A program made the translations under genes and the position numbers. From the NCBI GenBank assembly GCA_007118195.1, contig SKSA01000146.1:1-6842 (forward strand): 6,842 nucleotides of DNA, in the 5' to 3' direction. Numbering within the stretch: position 1 is the stretch's first letter; the number at the start of each line of letters is the position of its first letter. Positions 6,103 through 6,842 of the stretch are shown here, one piece after another. Origin of the DNA: Anaerobacillus sp. Lineage in GTDB: Bacteria; Bacillota; Bacilli; Bacillales; Anaerobacillaceae. The notes under the pieces are model-generated. The model was not told where the DNA came from. It searched no databases and saw only the letters and a program-made list of their open reading frames with translations.

Positions 6103-6471
6103 GCCGATGTTTCCGCAATTAGTACATGGGGGTTATTACTGATTATTTTTGTAATGACAAGCATTAATGCGGAACTAATTTTCGTTGAAACAGCAAGTTT
6201 ATTACAAGCACTTCTTATATTAATTGTTTTCTACTTATTGAACTTTGCCATCAGCATGTTCGTCGGAAAATGGTTATTTAATCGAGAGGATAGTATTACG
6301 CTAGTATATAGTACGGTGCTAAGGAATCATTCAATCGCTTTAGGGATTGCAGTTACTGCTTTTGGTCCACAAGCTGGGTTAATCTTGGCGATTGCTTTTG
6401 TGTTACAAATTCAGGCAGCTACTTGGTACGGAAGAATTGCAGATCGTTTTAACTTTTTTAAAGAAAATTAA
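6103..6471 (+). pseudogene. C-terminal remnant of a bile-acid:sodium symporter family (SBF) transporter
   Basis: The open frame starts right after stop codons at 6094 and 6100 and reads ADVSAISTWGLLLIIFVMTS, continuing to a normal end at 6471. That is about 122 residues, while complete members of this family run to roughly 300 or more with about ten membrane helices. Four hydrophobic segments remain: near WGLLLIIFVMTSINAELIF; the LLQALLILIVFYLLNFAISMF stretch; the conserved ITLVYSTVLRNHSIALGIA helix; and AGLILAIAFVLQIQAATWYG. The only in-frame ATG, at 6154, falls inside the first helix and has no ribosome binding site. No in-frame TTG or GTG start lies ahead of it. The front two thirds are absent from the bases before it, where the preceding gene's terminator ends at about 6048. 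The surviving frame is clean, so the truncation looks recent. The SBF superfamily also includes arsenite carriers; the original substrate cannot be told. Confidence 0.7.
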
Positions 6472-6478
6472 ATGAAAT

Positions 6479-6523
6479 AAAAAGATAGCACTTGCTTTAT
6501 ATAAAAAGCGGTGCTATCTTTTT
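6479..6523. terminator. Bidirectional intrinsic terminator between convergent genes
   Basis: AAAAAGATAGCAC (6479-6491) pairs perfectly with GTGCTATCTTTTT (6511-6523). An inner GCTTT/AAAGC pairing (6494-6498 with 6505-6509) extends the hairpin. It has a T run on the right for the plus strand and an A run on the left that serves the minus strand, so it can stop transcription from both sides. Confidence 0.85.
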
Positions 6524-6534
6524 TCATAATATAA

Positions 6535-6573
6535 TGTCCACGAGGGGTGTCTGACACCTTGTGAATGTTTCAC
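6535..6573 (+). repeat. REP-like dispersed palindromic element, copy D (short form)
   Basis: TGTCCACG (6535-6542) is followed after three bases by the perfect palindrome GGTGTCTGACACC (6546-6558). Then comes GTGAA-TGT-TTCAC (6561-6573), a small hairpin that repeats the outer arm sequence of copy A. It lacks the GTGTGG hairpin half and the middle block. It sits between the bidirectional terminator and the stop codon of the minus-strand transporter gene. Confidence 0.7.
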
Positions 6574-6584
6574 ATACAGAAAAC

Positions 6585-6842
6585 CTAACCAATAATTACT
6601 TTCTCTTTTGGGTAATGATAAGGATCCTTGGTCTCTTTTCCTCTCATGATAAACAAGAAAGAGAAGATACCGATGCGTCCAATGAACATTAGAACAATAA
6701 TGATCTGTTTTCCTAATGAACTTAGTTCAGGAGTAATTCCCATCGACAAGCCAGTTGTTCCAAAGGCTGAGGCTACTTCAAATATAATATGCATTAATGG
6801 AAATGGCTCGTAGGCCGAGAGAACAATCACTGCCATCCCGCA
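6585..6842 (-). CDS. Trk/Ktr-type potassium transporter, membrane subunit, C-terminal end only
   Basis: 85 codons are visible on the minus strand. The stop codon is at 6585-6587 and the upstream part runs off the right edge; the ATG at 6836 is internal, since the frame stays open to 6842. The sequence holds the last pore-loop repeat of the TrkH/KtrB superfamily: FEVASAFGTTGLSMGITPEL, with the GTTGLS filter-like stretch, then GKQIIIVLMFIGRIG and a final helix with a basic tail ending in YPKEKVIIG, typical of KtrB/KtrD proteins. KtrB-type dimers import potassium and are gated by a separate cytosolic KtrA/KtrC ring, whose gene is not in the window. Most of the protein lies outside the window, so KtrB and KtrD cannot be distinguished. 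It converges with the transporter remnant and shares the terminator between them. Confidence 0.85.
   Translation of the reverse strand, partial: CGMAVIVLSAYEPFPLMHIIFEVASAFGTTGLSMGITPELSSLGKQIIIVLMFIGRIGIFSFLFIMRGKETKDPYHYPKEKVIIG

Noticed and set aside
1104..6573. CRISPR array as an explanation for the repeated palindromes
   Set aside because: The copies are 1-3 kb apart, vary in length and modules, and are separated by genes rather than by short unique spacers.
6628..6813. Plus-strand open frame of 61 codons opposite the Ktr gene
   Set aside because: The minus strand encodes a recognisable TrkH/KtrB C-terminus here, so this is a shadow.

Overview
This is a low-GC stretch whose genes, ribosome binding sites (AGGAGG-like) and intergenic hairpins all look like a member of the Bacillaceae or a close Firmicute relative. 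The protein set (tartrate/D-malate dehydrogenase of the YcsA type, a YugO-like potassium channel, a CoA-disulfide reductase with rhodanese and TusA domains, a KtrB/KtrD-like potassium transporter) fits that group. The genus cannot be fixed from the sequence alone.

Layout, left to right. (1) Positions 1-1044 hold a beta-decarboxylating dehydrogenase of the tartrate/D-malate type, cut at the left edge and closed by a strong terminator. (2) 1258-2382 holds a membrane-anchored HD-GYP protein, a predicted cyclic-di-GMP phosphodiesterase, with its own terminator. (3) 2558-3583 holds a two-helix potassium channel with a cytoplasmic RCK domain, with its own terminator. (4) 3988-5958 holds a single-chain CoADR-rhodanese-TusA sulfur-handling enzyme. 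Its promoter carries two abutting inverted repeats that look like CsoR/CstR-family operators. (5) 6103-6471 is the C-terminal third of a bile-acid:sodium-symporter-family (SBF) membrane transporter that has lost its front. (6) 6585-6842, on the minus strand, is the C-terminal end of a Trk/Ktr-type potassium transporter, cut at the right edge.

Every complete gene appears to be its own transcription unit: each is followed by a recognisable intrinsic terminator. The strongest regulatory signal is at 3890-3932, where a near-consensus promoter is overlaid by two tandem ATACYC-N4-RGGTAT-type sites. This predicts that the sulfur enzyme is repressed until persulfide or polysulfide builds up.

The most unusual structural signal is a family of imperfect dispersed palindromic repeats in four intergenic regions (about 1104-1167, 2462-2522, 3692-3859 and 6535-6573). 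All four have the same orientation (TCCACG first, then a GGTGYCTGACACC palindrome or a decayed form of it) and all start about 8-20 bases after a terminator. They look like REP-like non-autonomous elements. One copy may also supply the promoter of the HD-GYP gene. Two genes concern potassium movement (channel and Ktr) and one concerns cyclic-di-GMP. Whether they work together is only a hypothesis.
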